From NCBI GenBank assembly GCA_947172705.1, contig CAMWCA010000016.1:1-58841 (forward strand): a stretch of DNA of 58,841 nt, in the 5' to 3' direction. This DNA comes from an uncultured Lachnospiraceae bacterium. GTDB taxonomy: Bacteria > Bacillota > Clostridia > Lachnospirales > Lachnospiraceae. The translations under genes and the position numbers were made by a program. Within the stretch, counting starts at the first letter, position 1. Each line of letters begins with the position of its first letter. The notes under the pieces are model-generated. The model was not told the DNA's origin and made no database searches. It saw only the letters and a program-made list of their open reading frames with translations. Shown here piece after piece: positions 1 through 9,139 of this stretch.

Positions 1-97
1 AGGCTCATCGGAATGCTCCGCACAATGGAAGGCGCACAACTTTTTTGTGCAGATTGCCAGGCGCACTCCGCAGCCAGGGCTTTTGACACCCACATCA
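1..97 (+). repeat. Partial copy (A) of large cruciform intergenic repeat
   Basis: This is the right half of an element seen complete at 57,357-57,597 and as a diverged copy at 51,111-51,326. It starts inside the conserved core motif GAGGCTCATCGGAATGC and runs through the outer arm to the shared end TTTTGACACCCACATCAT. It matches the reverse complement of the left half of the 57-kb copy with few changes. The left half lies outside the window. It is just downstream (by transcription) of the minus-strand gene ending at 115. Confidence 0.85.
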
Positions 98-114
98 TAT
101 GATATTTATTCCGT

Positions 115-1263
115 CTATTTACCGCCGATTGCCGGTGTATAATTATCAAAATAGCTGTAGTTGCATCTCACACAGGTATAAGACGTATATCCCTGGGTAT
201 GTGCCGTTGCCGGAATTACCACAGAACGGAAGGTATGCCTGTTTAAGTCCAGTTCTATAGGCTCTGCATAACTGCTGCCGCAGACGCAGGAGAAGGAACG
301 TATTCCCTTTTCCGTACAATTTGCCTCCTTCAAAATATAAGATTTATAATCGTGAACATGAGGCGTGGGCGTAGGAGCCGCTGAGGGTGTAGGCGCTGCC
401 GTGGGCGCCGCAGTAGGCGCTCCGCTTGCCGCCGGGCTCTGCGCCGGTGCCTGGGTCTGTGTGGGCGTCTGGGTAGGCGCTGTGGAAGGACTTGGTTCCA
501 GCATATTAATAGGTCTGGAATCCAGAACCACTCCGCACACACTACAGGTTCTCTGCTCTGTTCCCATCTTTGTGGTGGTTGCCTCCGCCGCCACCTCCCA
601 GTCAGTTGCAATATGACCCGGGGCGGGAATCATTTCCGTATAAAAGTTTCCACAGCTGCAACTGTATTTCCGAAGCCCTGCCAGAATACAGCTGGCTTCT
701 CTCTCCGTGGAAGCCGTATATTGATGGATATGGGGCGCTTTCTCCTCTCCTTCCTGGCCACTTCCCTCTTCCTTCTTGAACTTTATGTTTTCCTGTGCAA
801 CGATCTCATCGCAGTAAATACATTTTTTAACCTGAAGCCCCTCCCTTTCTTCCGTAGGCTTCCGGGTAACCTCCCAGTCTCCGGCAACATGTCCGGTTGA
901 CATAACATCTACATAATAGGTATCCCCGCACTCGCTGCAGGTATACTTGATCTTTCCCGGTTGATAGCAGTTCGCCTTTTTCTCCACAGACTCCTCATAA
1001 TCATGTACATGATCCGGGTCGGCTGTAGGCTCCGCTATGGGTTCCGGTGTCTGCTCCGGTTCCGGCTCCGCCGTAGTTTCCGGCGCCTGGGTAGGCACTG
1101 CGGGGTCCGGCGTGGGGCTCGGCTCTTCGGTCTGCGCCGTCTGTACGTTTTTATTATCTCCTCCGCCTATCATGGAATAGCCGACGATCCCTATTGTTGC
1201 AAGACAGGCGATCACCGCCAGCACACCGAGAATGCCTGTCAGTATTTTTACAAATGCGTTCAT
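115..1263 (-). CDS. Membrane-anchored surface protein with three Cys/His repeat modules
   Basis: 382-aa protein of unknown function. An N-terminal hydrophobic segment (about residues 6-32) should anchor it in the membrane. Pro/Thr/Glu-rich linkers (about 43-84 and 255-301) separate three related modules starting near residues 85, 178 and 302. Each opens with H-V/I-H-x-Y and carries spaced Cys pairs such as TCSECG, CSCG and TCVRC. Such modules are common in clostridial surface proteins; metal binding by the Cys/His residues is inference. The start is supported by GGAGA seven bases upstream. A spacer of about 190 bp separates it from the next minus-strand gene, so it may have its own promoter. 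Confidence 0.8.
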   Translation of the reverse strand: MNAFVKILTGILGVLAVIACLATIGIVGYSMIGGGDNKNVQTAQTEEPSPTPDPAVPTQAPETTAEPEPEQTPEPIAEPTADPDHVHDYEESVEKKANCYQPGKIKYTCSECGDTYYVDVMSTGHVAGDWEVTRKPTEEREGLQVKKCIYCDEIVAQENIKFKKEEGSGQEGEEKAPHIHQYTASTEREASCILAGLRKYSCSCGNFYTEMIPAPGHIATDWEVAAEATTTKMGTEQRTCSVCGVVLDSRPINMLEPSPSTAPTQTPTQTQAPAQSPAASGAPTAAPTAAPTPSAAPTPTPHVHDYKSYILKEANCTEKGIRSFSCVCGSSYAEPIELDLNRHTFRSVVIPATAHTQGYTSYTCVRCNYSYFDNYTPAIGGK

Positions 1264-1455
1264 CTTGATTCTCCGTTGTCTATCGTTTTATAACCTTAAG
1301 TATATAGTTTTTCGCGGTTTTTGTAAAGATACTGCTTACTTGAATTTCTATATACGGGGCGCGCTGGGAAATTTTTCACGCCTGCGTCAGAGATCGGCAG
1401 AGCACAGCCAGGTCGTCGATACGCTTCTGCTCCTTGCGGCAGGGCGGAACTGTTG

Positions 1456-2094
1456 CTATATATGACACTCGATCAGATCCTCAAGTCTTTGAATCTTCAG
1501 GTCTACCTTATCGCTGCAATTCCCTCCCTGCATCAGTATGGTTTTCATCCCAGCCGCTTTTGCGGCGCAGATTCCGGACTGAGCATCCTCCACCACCGCG
1601 CATTCCTCCGGCGGCAGCCCCAAACCTTCCGCCGCTTTTAAAAACACTTCCGGATGAGGTTTGGAATGGCGCAGGTCATTCCCATCCGAAACGAATTCAA
1701 AGTATGGCAAGAGTTCCGTCCGCTCCAGTATGATCTTCGCATTTTTACTGGAAGACCCTACGGCAAGAAGGTATCCCAGATCTTTTAATTTCACCAGTGT
1801 ATCCCTTACGCTCTGTGAGATATCCGAACGTTTCATATTTTTCAGCAATTCACGGTATGTACGGTTTTTTTCTTCCATCATTTTCGATTTTTTCTCTTCT
1901 CTAAAAGGCGCGCCATGATAATTTTCCAGTAAAATTTCCAGGCTTTCCCGTCTGCTGACGCCCCGCAGGCGATGGTTGATCTTTTCATCAAAATAAATTC
2001 CCAGGCGGTCCGCCAGCTTTTTCCACGCCTGATAATGGTACTGATCCGTAAAAACGAGCACACCGTCCAGATCAAAAATGATTCCTTTTATCAT
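1456..2094 (-). CDS. pgmB: HAD hydrolase, beta-phosphoglucomutase-like
   Basis: Probable phosphosugar mutase of the HAD superfamily, which converts beta-glucose-1-phosphate to glucose-6-phosphate in the cytoplasm. Visible features are the nucleophile motif FDLDGVLV near the N terminus followed by the YHYQAWKKLA cap signature of beta-phosphoglucomutases, the GVSRRESLE cap segment, the SSKNAK motif and the acidic VVEDAQSG motif. The start is ATG at 2094, overlapping the upstream GH3 stop as ATGA. A longer reading from 2118 would lie inside the upstream gene. As last gene of the carbohydrate operon it suggests phosphorolysis of an imported disaccharide; a generic HAD phosphatase is the alternative. 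Confidence 0.8.
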   Translation of the reverse strand: MIKGIIFDLDGVLVFTDQYHYQAWKKLADRLGIYFDEKINHRLRGVSRRESLEILLENYHGAPFREEKKSKMMEEKNRTYRELLKNMKRSDISQSVRDTLVKLKDLGYLLAVGSSSKNAKIILERTELLPYFEFVSDGNDLRHSKPHPEVFLKAAEGLGLPPEECAVVEDAQSGICAAKAAGMKTILMQGGNCSDKVDLKIQRLEDLIECHI

Positions 2095-3815
2095 AATCTG
2101 GTATCCCACCTTTCGCAAAATGCATCTACCGGGCTTTTCCCCTTAAAAGGCGATTTCCCGGTGAGCTTGTCAAACAACGCGTCGATCGCCCTGTCCTCGG
2201 AGCTGTACACATTAATGAACGTTTTTACTCTGGGCACGTCCAGCAAATGATAGGGATTCTCCACCGAAATAAAAACGATGGGCTTTTCATGAATGTATAC
2301 CGGGCAATTGGCTCCCATGGGCTGCATCCACTCGATCCTCACTGTGGTCTGGTTGCTTTTTGTGGCATAGTTGGCACAGTACAGACACAGATCGTAATGA
2401 TCCAGAATCGCCGTAGAGGGGCTGATGTGCCCTTCCATATTGGCTTTGTCCACAAAATAGGTGTCCACCTGAAAACCTGCGTCCACTAATCTTCTTCTCA
2501 CATTCTCACAGACGCCTCCTTTTACGGAATATCCGAATTCCGCAGTATCCGCCTCCAGAGGATAATACAGGATTCTCGGGTATCGCTGAGGCGTCAGGGG
2601 AAAGACCCCCATTTCCTCCTTTACCAGAGTAATCGCCTGATCTGCACAGTCATAAGCCCAATCGCCGTATTTTTTCTGTGCCACAGCCTTTTTTGCCTCC
2701 TCCGGCTCCGGTATCTGAACGCCTCTGTGCAGCCCCAGCGCAGCCTTCAGCCCCAGAATCCTCATAACTGCTTCGTTTAATCTCTGTTCGGACAGGATTC
2801 CCGCCTGATATCCTTCCCTCATAAACCGCACGTCTTCCTCTTCATTCCGGGTAAACAGGAACATATCGCTGCCTGCTTCTATGCAGTAAGGCACCGCCTT
2901 TTTTCTGGGCATAGCCACTGTAAATCCGGTCATGGTGGTGGCATCCGTGCAGATCAGCCCGTTAAATCCCAGTTTTTTTCGCAACAGACCTTCCAGCAGT
3001 TCCCGGGAAAGAGAGCATGGAAGAATATCTTCGTCCTTTAGCTGAGGATTCAACATTTTGGAATATGCAGGCTGCATAATATGACCTGCCATAATGGTCA
3101 TAACGCCGGCGTCAATGCACTCCCGGTAGATTTCCCCGTAAGACGCATCCCATTCCTCTACGGACTTGTCATTAATGGTGGTGACCAGGTGCTGATCCCT
3201 TTCGTCGCACCCGTCTCCCGGAAAATGCTTTGCCGCCGCCGCAAGCCCTCGGCTTTGTATTTCCCTGATATAGGCGCTTCCCATTTCTTTCACAAGGAAG
3301 GGATCTGATCCGAAGGTTCTCGTATTGGTAATGGGATTTCTGAAATTATAATCCACGTCTACGATGGGAGCGAACGCCCAGTTGCAGCCTGCCGCCTTTG
3401 CTTCCACGGCACAGATCTCCCCCAGCCTTCTTGCATTTTCCGGATCTCCTGTTGCCGCTATTTCCAGAGGCGAAGCAAAAAAGGTTCCCTCCTTCACAAC
3501 GCCGCTTCCTCCCTTTTCCAGATTTGCCGCAATCAACAGAGGTACCTTTGACTGCTTTTGCGCCATTTGGGTATAGGAAAGGGCTTCCTTCAGAGAGGCG
3601 GGACGGTACATCAGCCCGCCGGGCTGGAGATGCTTTTGGGTCTCCTCCCAGTTTTTTTCTGTGAAATCCAAAACGGACAGGCAGAACAGCTGCCCTATCT
3701 TCTCATCATCACTAAGGGATTCCAGGGTATTTCTCACCCAGTCTATCCCCTCACGGTCAAGATGAAAAGGCTTCCTGCCCAGAATATCCTCATAGTTTAA
3801 AGGAGCTTTCTTCAT
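2091..3815 (-). CDS. Glycoside hydrolase family 3 protein (cytoplasmic)
   Basis: 574-aa GH3 protein, probably a beta-N-acetylhexosaminidase or beta-glucosidase acting on sugars imported by the neighbouring ABC transporter. The GH3 barrel shows the KHFPGDG motif and the candidate nucleophile Asp in CTDATTMTG. About 200 residues of a second alpha/beta domain follow. There is no signal peptide, so it should be cytoplasmic. It overlaps the upstream AraC-type regulator by 4 bp and the downstream HAD gene by 4 bp, which points to translational coupling. Substrate specificity cannot be read from the sequence. Confidence 0.85.
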   Translation of the reverse strand: MKKAPLNYEDILGRKPFHLDREGIDWVRNTLESLSDDEKIGQLFCLSVLDFTEKNWEETQKHLQPGGLMYRPASLKEALSYTQMAQKQSKVPLLIAANLEKGGSGVVKEGTFFASPLEIAATGDPENARRLGEICAVEAKAAGCNWAFAPIVDVDYNFRNPITNTRTFGSDPFLVKEMGSAYIREIQSRGLAAAAKHFPGDGCDERDQHLVTTINDKSVEEWDASYGEIYRECIDAGVMTIMAGHIMQPAYSKMLNPQLKDEDILPCSLSRELLEGLLRKKLGFNGLICTDATTMTGFTVAMPRKKAVPYCIEAGSDMFLFTRNEEEDVRFMREGYQAGILSEQRLNEAVMRILGLKAALGLHRGVQIPEPEEAKKAVAQKKYGDWAYDCADQAITLVKEEMGVFPLTPQRYPRILYYPLEADTAEFGYSVKGGVCENVRRRLVDAGFQVDTYFVDKANMEGHISPSTAILDHYDLCLYCANYATKSNQTTVRIEWMQPMGANCPVYIHEKPIVFISVENPYHLLDVPRVKTFINVYSSEDRAIDALFDKLTGKSPFKGKSPVDAFCERWDTRL

Positions 3816-5422
3816 ATTTTTTCATCCTTTCTGTATTTTAACGGTTCCATGCCCGTTTTCTTTTTAAAGATCTTGGAAAAATAGGAAAAGGACTGGAATC
3901 CCACCTCCAACGCTATTTCGCTGACGGAAAGAGATGTGGTCAATAAAAGTTCCTTCGCCTTTTCGATTCTCTGACTGCTGATATATTCAGACAATGTGAT
4001 CCCTGTTTCCTTTTTAAAAATGCGGTTCAGATAATCCACATTTAGAAAAAGGTATTGGGCGATCTGTTCGCTCAGCAGGCGCTCGTCCAAATGCTCTCCT
4101 ATATACTCCTTTGCCCTGTCTGAAATCAGCTTTCTCTTTTTCTGATAAATGCCCCTTCGCCTTTCGCAAAGGGTATGGATCAGCATGGCTGCAAAGGTTT
4201 CATATCTCTCCACGCTTCTACAGGCATTGTGTATCTCCGACTGCATTTCCCTTCCCATAAGAAAATCCGTACCGATCTTCCACTCTGTGACACAGGCATA
4301 TGCCGCCTGCATACAGGCGCCTGTGCACTGCTCCAGAATCCCATTATTCAGGCTTTCCTCCGTTGCGTTTCTTCTCACAAAGCTCCGAAGTTCCTCCAAA
4401 ATTTCCTGTTCCGACCCGGTTTTAAAAAGCCCGATCCACCGTTCCGGATCGGGAAGGGGAAACTCCTTCCTGTACACGGTCAGTTCCTCATCCCCCCGCA
4501 CGATCATTTCCTTTTTGATCACCTGCTGCTTTGCCTTTTCCCAAAGGGTCTGATATTGCCCTCTGATCTCCTCCATGGAAATTACCGGCGAATAGAAAAC
4601 GTTAAAATAACACTCCAAATGCTGTTTACAAATCTCAAAAAATTGACGGAAACTGCCTTTTAGCGCTTCTTCCCGGCGCAACGCTTCCGCCTGGGACATC
4701 CCTTTTTGTTCCCGTAAAATACCGATCAGTATCTCATTTTCCTGAAAGAAAACCCAGCCCTGCTTCCTGATCAAAATTTCTTCCGCCATATTCCATATGG
4801 CAAACCGCACGTTTCCGTCGTCCTGCGCCTCCACATCTTTATGCATAAAAAGCAGATCTATCAGAAAAATCCGATACCCGGCTTCCTTTTCAAATTCCAT
4901 GCCGTTATAGGAGTACAGCTCCGCCATCAGCTTCTCAGATGCGGTCAGTTCACCGGACAAAATCTCCTTCCACAGCTTCTCCACCAGATGCTTTCTCCCT
5001 TTTATAAACAGCTTTTCTCTGGTGTGGGCATCCCTTTCCCGTGTGAGCAGACGCACTTTCTCTATTCCACGGCGAACCGCTTCCTCCACCTCTTCATAAG
5101 CGACCGGTTTCAATATATAGTCCAGGCTTCCCAGCTTTAAAGCGCTCCGGCTGTACTCAAAATCTGCATGGCAGGTCAAAATAATGGTCACTACAGGAAG
5201 CTGATATTCTTTTACCCACCGCAGCAGTTCCAGACCGCTTTCTCCCGGCATCTCAATATCGCACAGCATAATATCGATCTGCTCTGTGAGAAGCAGCTGC
5301 CTGGCGGCAACGGCATTGCAGGCTGTATATACTTTTTCAAACCCTATTTTCTCAAAAGGAACCCCGTGGCGTAAGCCTTCCAGGGTGTGCTCCTCATCAT
5401 CGACCAACAAGATCCGATACAT
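3812..5422 (-). CDS. YesN-type response regulator (REC + AraC HTH)
   Basis: 536-aa regulator. The N-terminal receiver domain (about 1-120) has the phospho-acceptor Asp in MLCDIEMPG. A long central region of unknown fold follows, and a C-terminal AraC-type double helix-turn-helix (about 430-530) ends with SYFSKIFKKKTGMEP. This is the usual partner of YesM-type kinases and normally controls an adjacent carbohydrate ABC operon. It overlaps the kinase gene by 26 bp and the GH3 gene by 4 bp, so kinase, regulator and hydrolase are made together. The likely target is the promoter upstream of 15,216 (inference). Confidence 0.9.
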   Translation of the reverse strand: MYRILLVDDEEHTLEGLRHGVPFEKIGFEKVYTACNAVAARQLLLTEQIDIMLCDIEMPGESGLELLRWVKEYQLPVVTIILTCHADFEYSRSALKLGSLDYILKPVAYEEVEEAVRRGIEKVRLLTRERDAHTREKLFIKGRKHLVEKLWKEILSGELTASEKLMAELYSYNGMEFEKEAGYRIFLIDLLFMHKDVEAQDDGNVRFAIWNMAEEILIRKQGWVFFQENEILIGILREQKGMSQAEALRREEALKGSFRQFFEICKQHLECYFNVFYSPVISMEEIRGQYQTLWEKAKQQVIKKEMIVRGDEELTVYRKEFPLPDPERWIGLFKTGSEQEILEELRSFVRRNATEESLNNGILEQCTGACMQAAYACVTEWKIGTDFLMGREMQSEIHNACRSVERYETFAAMLIHTLCERRRGIYQKKRKLISDRAKEYIGEHLDERLLSEQIAQYLFLNVDYLNRIFKKETGITLSEYISSQRIEKAKELLLTTSLSVSEIALEVGFQSFSYFSKIFKKKTGMEPLKYRKDEKI

Positions 5423-7142
5423 CCCATTCTCCTTCCATTTCTACCGGAATGGTCAGCTTCACCGCCGCCCCTCCCGTCTGCCTGTTTTCAAAACAGACGA
5501 ACACCTGCCGCTCATAACTGATCCTGAGTCTTTCACAGACATTATAGATTCCGGTATGCTCTCCCTCCCCGTCTGATAAAGGTTTGTGCTCCTTAAGCTG
5601 TTCCAGAATTTCCTCCTGAAAGCCTTTTCCATCATCCTCCACCTGAATCTCCATATAGCCTTCTCTTCCGCTTCTCTTGATGCTTACCCGAATGTGTAAT
5701 GCCCTGCCTGCAATTGCGCCATGTTTGTATGCATTCTCCACCAGCGTCATGATGGTAAAGGGCGGAAGTTTTACGCTGCTTAGTTCCTCATCCGCATCGA
5801 TGGCAACCGTCATGACCTCCTTCTGCAGAATTTTTCTGATCTCCGCATAGCTATACACATATCGGCATTCCTCCGAAATTTTCACAAAATTTTTGTCAGC
5901 CCCAAAAATATAACGGAAGTAGCTTGAGAGACTTAACACCATTTTTTGAATCACACCGTTTTGCCCTGTTTCCGCCAGATTATAAATCCCATTTAAAGAA
6001 TTTAGAAAAAAATGGGGTCTGATCTGATAATGAAGCTGCAGCAGCTTCATCCTCTGCTCTCTTTTCTGCTTTTCCAGAATCTCCTCCTGAAGCAGCTGAA
6101 TCTGGTCCATCATATCGTTAAAGGATTCATAGATCATTTGAAGCTCTTTCGCCATATTCTTTTCCTCCATGGCGCGAATCTCCATATCTCCTTCCGCAAT
6201 CAGTGTTATTGCACTGGTCAATCCGCAGATAGGCTTTAAGATTTCTTTCCGGATCAGCATGACGCACACCGGAATCAGCAGCATCCCTGCCAGAATCAGA
6301 CTGCCTGATACCAAATAGACTCCTGGAAGATTTTCATACACTTCCTTTTCAGGAATCACCCCTGCCAGATAGAAATCTCCCATCTGGGATTCCGTATGCA
6401 CCTGGAGATAACGTGTATCGTGAATTTCGACCCATTCACCGCTTTTCAATTCCCCCAGGGCGAGACTGTGGATCTCCATGGGATAAAGACTGTCGATGCA
6501 CCTTCCCTCTTCATCGCACATCAGCACATTGCTGCCCGGGGTAAAATAATTGCTGATATTCAGGCAATTCTCCGCCTTTAACAGAATCCCGATCTGTACA
6601 TCCCCGTATTTGATATTTCTGATCAGATACGCCTTTTCACTTTCAAAGCAATGCCATGTGGAGGAAAGCTTTACGCCGCTCTCAAAGGTCCTTTTCAGGT
6701 CCTCCACCAGCTTTGTTTTAACACGGTAATCTTTTTCCGATTTCCCTGCAATATAGCACTTTTCCTGTCTGCTGTCGTAAATATACATGTAATCGATAAA
6801 GCCGTGAGCCGATACAGCGTTGACCAGCTCCTGATATGCCTGATATTTATATAGCTCATATTTCTCAGGATAAACCTTCCGGAAAGCAAATGCCTGAATC
6901 GCTGCGTTAGTGGTGGTATAAGACCGTAAGTAGTCCTCCAGGCTTTCCAGTCTTCCATCCAGGTTTTGAATATAGGATCTGACCATCTGCGTCTCCATCT
7001 CAAAAGATTTTTTCTTCAAAGCCTCTACACTGTAAAACAGGGAAAAAATCAGTAAAATGATCAAAGGCAGATACACACTCCCCAAAATAACCATAGATTT
7101 AAATTGTAAGGAATTATTTCTTCTGTTTCGCCAGTCGTTCAT
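5397..7142 (-). CDS. YesM/LytS-type sensor histidine kinase
   Basis: 581-aa membrane sensor kinase. Two transmembrane segments (about 18-40 and 278-300) flank an extracellular sensor region. A HAMP-like stretch, the His_kinase motif QIRPHFFLNSLN with the phospho-acceptor His, and a C-terminal ATPase domain (ENAYKHG, DDGKGF) follow. Kinases of this family sense extracellular sugars or the state of a cognate binding protein. Its stop codon touches the end of the P-type ATPase gene and its end overlaps the YesN-type gene, so it sits mid-operon. Confidence 0.9.
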   Translation of the reverse strand: MNDWRNRRNNSLQFKSMVILGSVYLPLIILLIFSLFYSVEALKKKSFEMETQMVRSYIQNLDGRLESLEDYLRSYTTTNAAIQAFAFRKVYPEKYELYKYQAYQELVNAVSAHGFIDYMYIYDSRQEKCYIAGKSEKDYRVKTKLVEDLKRTFESGVKLSSTWHCFESEKAYLIRNIKYGDVQIGILLKAENCLNISNYFTPGSNVLMCDEEGRCIDSLYPMEIHSLALGELKSGEWVEIHDTRYLQVHTESQMGDFYLAGVIPEKEVYENLPGVYLVSGSLILAGMLLIPVCVMLIRKEILKPICGLTSAITLIAEGDMEIRAMEEKNMAKELQMIYESFNDMMDQIQLLQEEILEKQKREQRMKLLQLHYQIRPHFFLNSLNGIYNLAETGQNGVIQKMVLSLSSYFRYIFGADKNFVKISEECRYVYSYAEIRKILQKEVMTVAIDADEELSSVKLPPFTIMTLVENAYKHGAIAGRALHIRVSIKRSGREGYMEIQVEDDGKGFQEEILEQLKEHKPLSDGEGEHTGIYNVCERLRISYERQVFVCFENRQTGGAAVKLTIPVEMEGEWDVSDLVGR

Positions 7143-8986
7143 CAGGAATTCTCCAATATTTTATTTCCGATCTTCTTCATTCTGTTTGCGTTCCACATCA
7201 CCCCAACAGAACTGAGGGACATGGCAAAGCCCGCCAAAAGAGGTGAAAGCATACCGGATACAGCCATTATAATTCCCACTGTATTGTAGAGGAAAGACCC
7301 CAGAAGATTTTGGCGGATGTTTCTGTTCATGGCTCTGCTCAACCGAATCATTTCCGGTATACGATCCAGGCGGTTACTGCCTATAACCAGATCCGCACAG
7401 TCCTGTACGGCGCCGCACCCTGCATTCAGGGTGATTCCGATCTGCGACTTTAACATACCGGGGAGATCGTTGATTCCGTCTCCCACCATAATAATCCTGT
7501 CCCCCCCATGTTCTATCCAGTCCGCCTTATCCTCCGGCGAAAGACCGCTGTATACGGTTTCAATTTTCAGTGTCCCCCCTATCTTTGTGACATTCTCCTC
7601 CCGGTCTCCACTGAGGATCGCTATGGTAAGCCCCAATGCCTTTAGCTGCTCTATGGCGCGGTATGCTTCTCCGCGAAGGGTATCTTCAGATTCAAAAGAA
7701 TCTTTGCTTGAGATCCTTCCTTCGGTCAATGTACCTGTTTTATCGAATACGATCTTTTCCGCTTTTCCCAGCTGCTCCAGTTTTCCCTCTTCCCGAATAA
7801 AAATTCCATGGGCTGCCGCGCATCCTACCGTATGGATCACACTTAAGGGAACGGCAAGACCCAAAGCGCAGGGACATGCCGTCAGCAATACCGCCAAAGA
7901 ACACTCCGCCGCCTTCTGAAGATCTCCCGGTTTCCCTGCTCCGTACCAGAAAAACAGCGTAAACACTGCCACCAACAGTACGCCGGGCACAAAATATTCC
8001 AGAATCCGATCCACTACTGTAATGACCGCTATTTTTTTCCCCGACATGGCAAGGGAGGCATCCTCCAGCAGCTGGTAAAAATAAGTTTCCTCCAGTTTCT
8101 TTTCCACCCTGCAAAGAGCGCTGCCTCTAATCACATAGCTTCCTCCTGTGATACTGTCGCCAGGCGCCTTTTCAATTGGGAAATATTCTCCCGTAAGGAT
8201 CGATTCATCCACACTGACGCTGCCCTCTAAAAGCTTGCTGTCAATGGGCGCTTTCTCCCCGCTTTTAATCCGGATCTCCATTCCCGGACAAAGCTCCATC
8301 ACTTTCAGGCAGATCTCCTCTCCTTCCTGTAAAACCCTTGCCGTTTCGGTTCTGCTTTGAAAGAGCTTCCGGATGCTTTTGCCGCTTTCCATTCTGGTGC
8401 CAAGCTCTATGAAGCGACCGATCAGCACCATGGTAACGATTGCCGCCAGATTATCAAAACATGGCGACAGGTTTTCTCCTTTCCCCCGGATGACTGCATA
8501 TACGCTGTATAGATAACCTGCCGTCGTTCCAATGGCGATCAACAACGACATATTTCCCTTTTTACTTGCAATACCGTTTCCCGCGTCTTTATAAAATTCT
8601 TTTACCACCACAACCTGTACTACCGTCGCTAAAAACAGTGTGACCAGATCCGGCAGTAAATATTGAAGGGAATTCAGCAAAAGAGAACAGGTAAAAACCA
8701 GCAGTATTTTTCTCCGAAGATTTTTCTTTCTCTTCTGTCTCAGCCTTCTCCCCTGCCGTTTCCGGGCATCCGTCTCCTCTTCTTCCAGCTTATAGCCTGC
8801 CTTTGCCGCCGCCTTTTGAATACGCTCCAGATCTGTCAGCGTCTCCTCGTAGCGCACCAGCATGGTATCCGTCATGTAGTTTACTTCTGCCGTCCTGACT
8901 CCCGGTACTTCTTTTACAGCGTTTTCCAGAATATCCGTGCAGGCATAGCAGACCATTCCGTAAACCTGCAGCCGTTTAGTCGTCAT
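7142..8986 (-). CDS. P1B-type heavy-metal ATPase, FixI/CcoI-like
   Basis: 614-aa P1B ATPase, probably moving copper(I) across the membrane. One N-terminal HMA domain carries GMVCYAC (Cys13 and Cys16). The core shows the metal-site motif ACPCALGLA, the phosphorylation motif DKTGTLTEG and the hinge MVGDGINDLP. The actuator loop reads TGEY where most relatives have TGES. The start at 8986 has GGAAGGA upstream and overlaps the end of a small membrane-protein gene by 11 bp; a reading from 9025 has no better support. A SafE-like gene plus a FixI-like pump resembles cytochrome oxidase copper-loading units, yet no oxidase is near and the neighbours are sugar genes. Confidence 0.85.
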   Translation of the reverse strand: MTTKRLQVYGMVCYACTDILENAVKEVPGVRTAEVNYMTDTMLVRYEETLTDLERIQKAAAKAGYKLEEEETDARKRQGRRLRQKRKKNLRRKILLVFTCSLLLNSLQYLLPDLVTLFLATVVQVVVVKEFYKDAGNGIASKKGNMSLLIAIGTTAGYLYSVYAVIRGKGENLSPCFDNLAAIVTMVLIGRFIELGTRMESGKSIRKLFQSRTETARVLQEGEEICLKVMELCPGMEIRIKSGEKAPIDSKLLEGSVSVDESILTGEYFPIEKAPGDSITGGSYVIRGSALCRVEKKLEETYFYQLLEDASLAMSGKKIAVITVVDRILEYFVPGVLLVAVFTLFFWYGAGKPGDLQKAAECSLAVLLTACPCALGLAVPLSVIHTVGCAAAHGIFIREEGKLEQLGKAEKIVFDKTGTLTEGRISSKDSFESEDTLRGEAYRAIEQLKALGLTIAILSGDREENVTKIGGTLKIETVYSGLSPEDKADWIEHGGDRIIMVGDGINDLPGMLKSQIGITLNAGCGAVQDCADLVIGSNRLDRIPEMIRLSRAMNRNIRQNLLGSFLYNTVGIIMAVSGMLSPLLAGFAMSLSSVGVMWNANRMKKIGNKILENS

Positions 8987-9104
8987 AGCCGTATCCTTCC
9001 CGATCCAGTTCCTCTTTTTCCTCAAATCCCAGAAAGCTCTTTATCTCTTTGAAATTGATCACAAATTTTGCGATCAATATGGCTCCTACAATACAGCACA
9101 GCAT
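8976..9104 (-). CDS. Small single-pass membrane protein (42 aa)
   Basis: Short ORF between the SafE-like gene and the P-type ATPase. It starts at ATG 9104 with GGTGGAG just upstream, spans the membrane once (residues about 1-18, rich in Leu/Ile/Val with a CC pair) and ends in an acidic tail ending YGYDD. It overlaps the ATPase start by 11 bp, which suggests translational coupling and a role as a small pump partner, comparable in position though not in sequence to CcoS/FixS. A longer in-frame reading from 9311 overlaps the SafE-like gene and is less likely. Confidence 0.55.
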   Translation of the reverse strand: MLCCIVGAILIAKFVINFKEIKSFLGFEEKEELDREGYGYDD

Positions 9105-9139
9105 ATACTCCACCGCCCTATTCTTTAAGCATAAGCCTT

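Noticed and set aside
1371..1440. Similarity of a spacer near 1.4 kb to 58,620-58,720 (shared CCTGCG and GAGCACAGCCA)
   Set aside because: Only two short matches with different spacing; too weak to call a repeat family.
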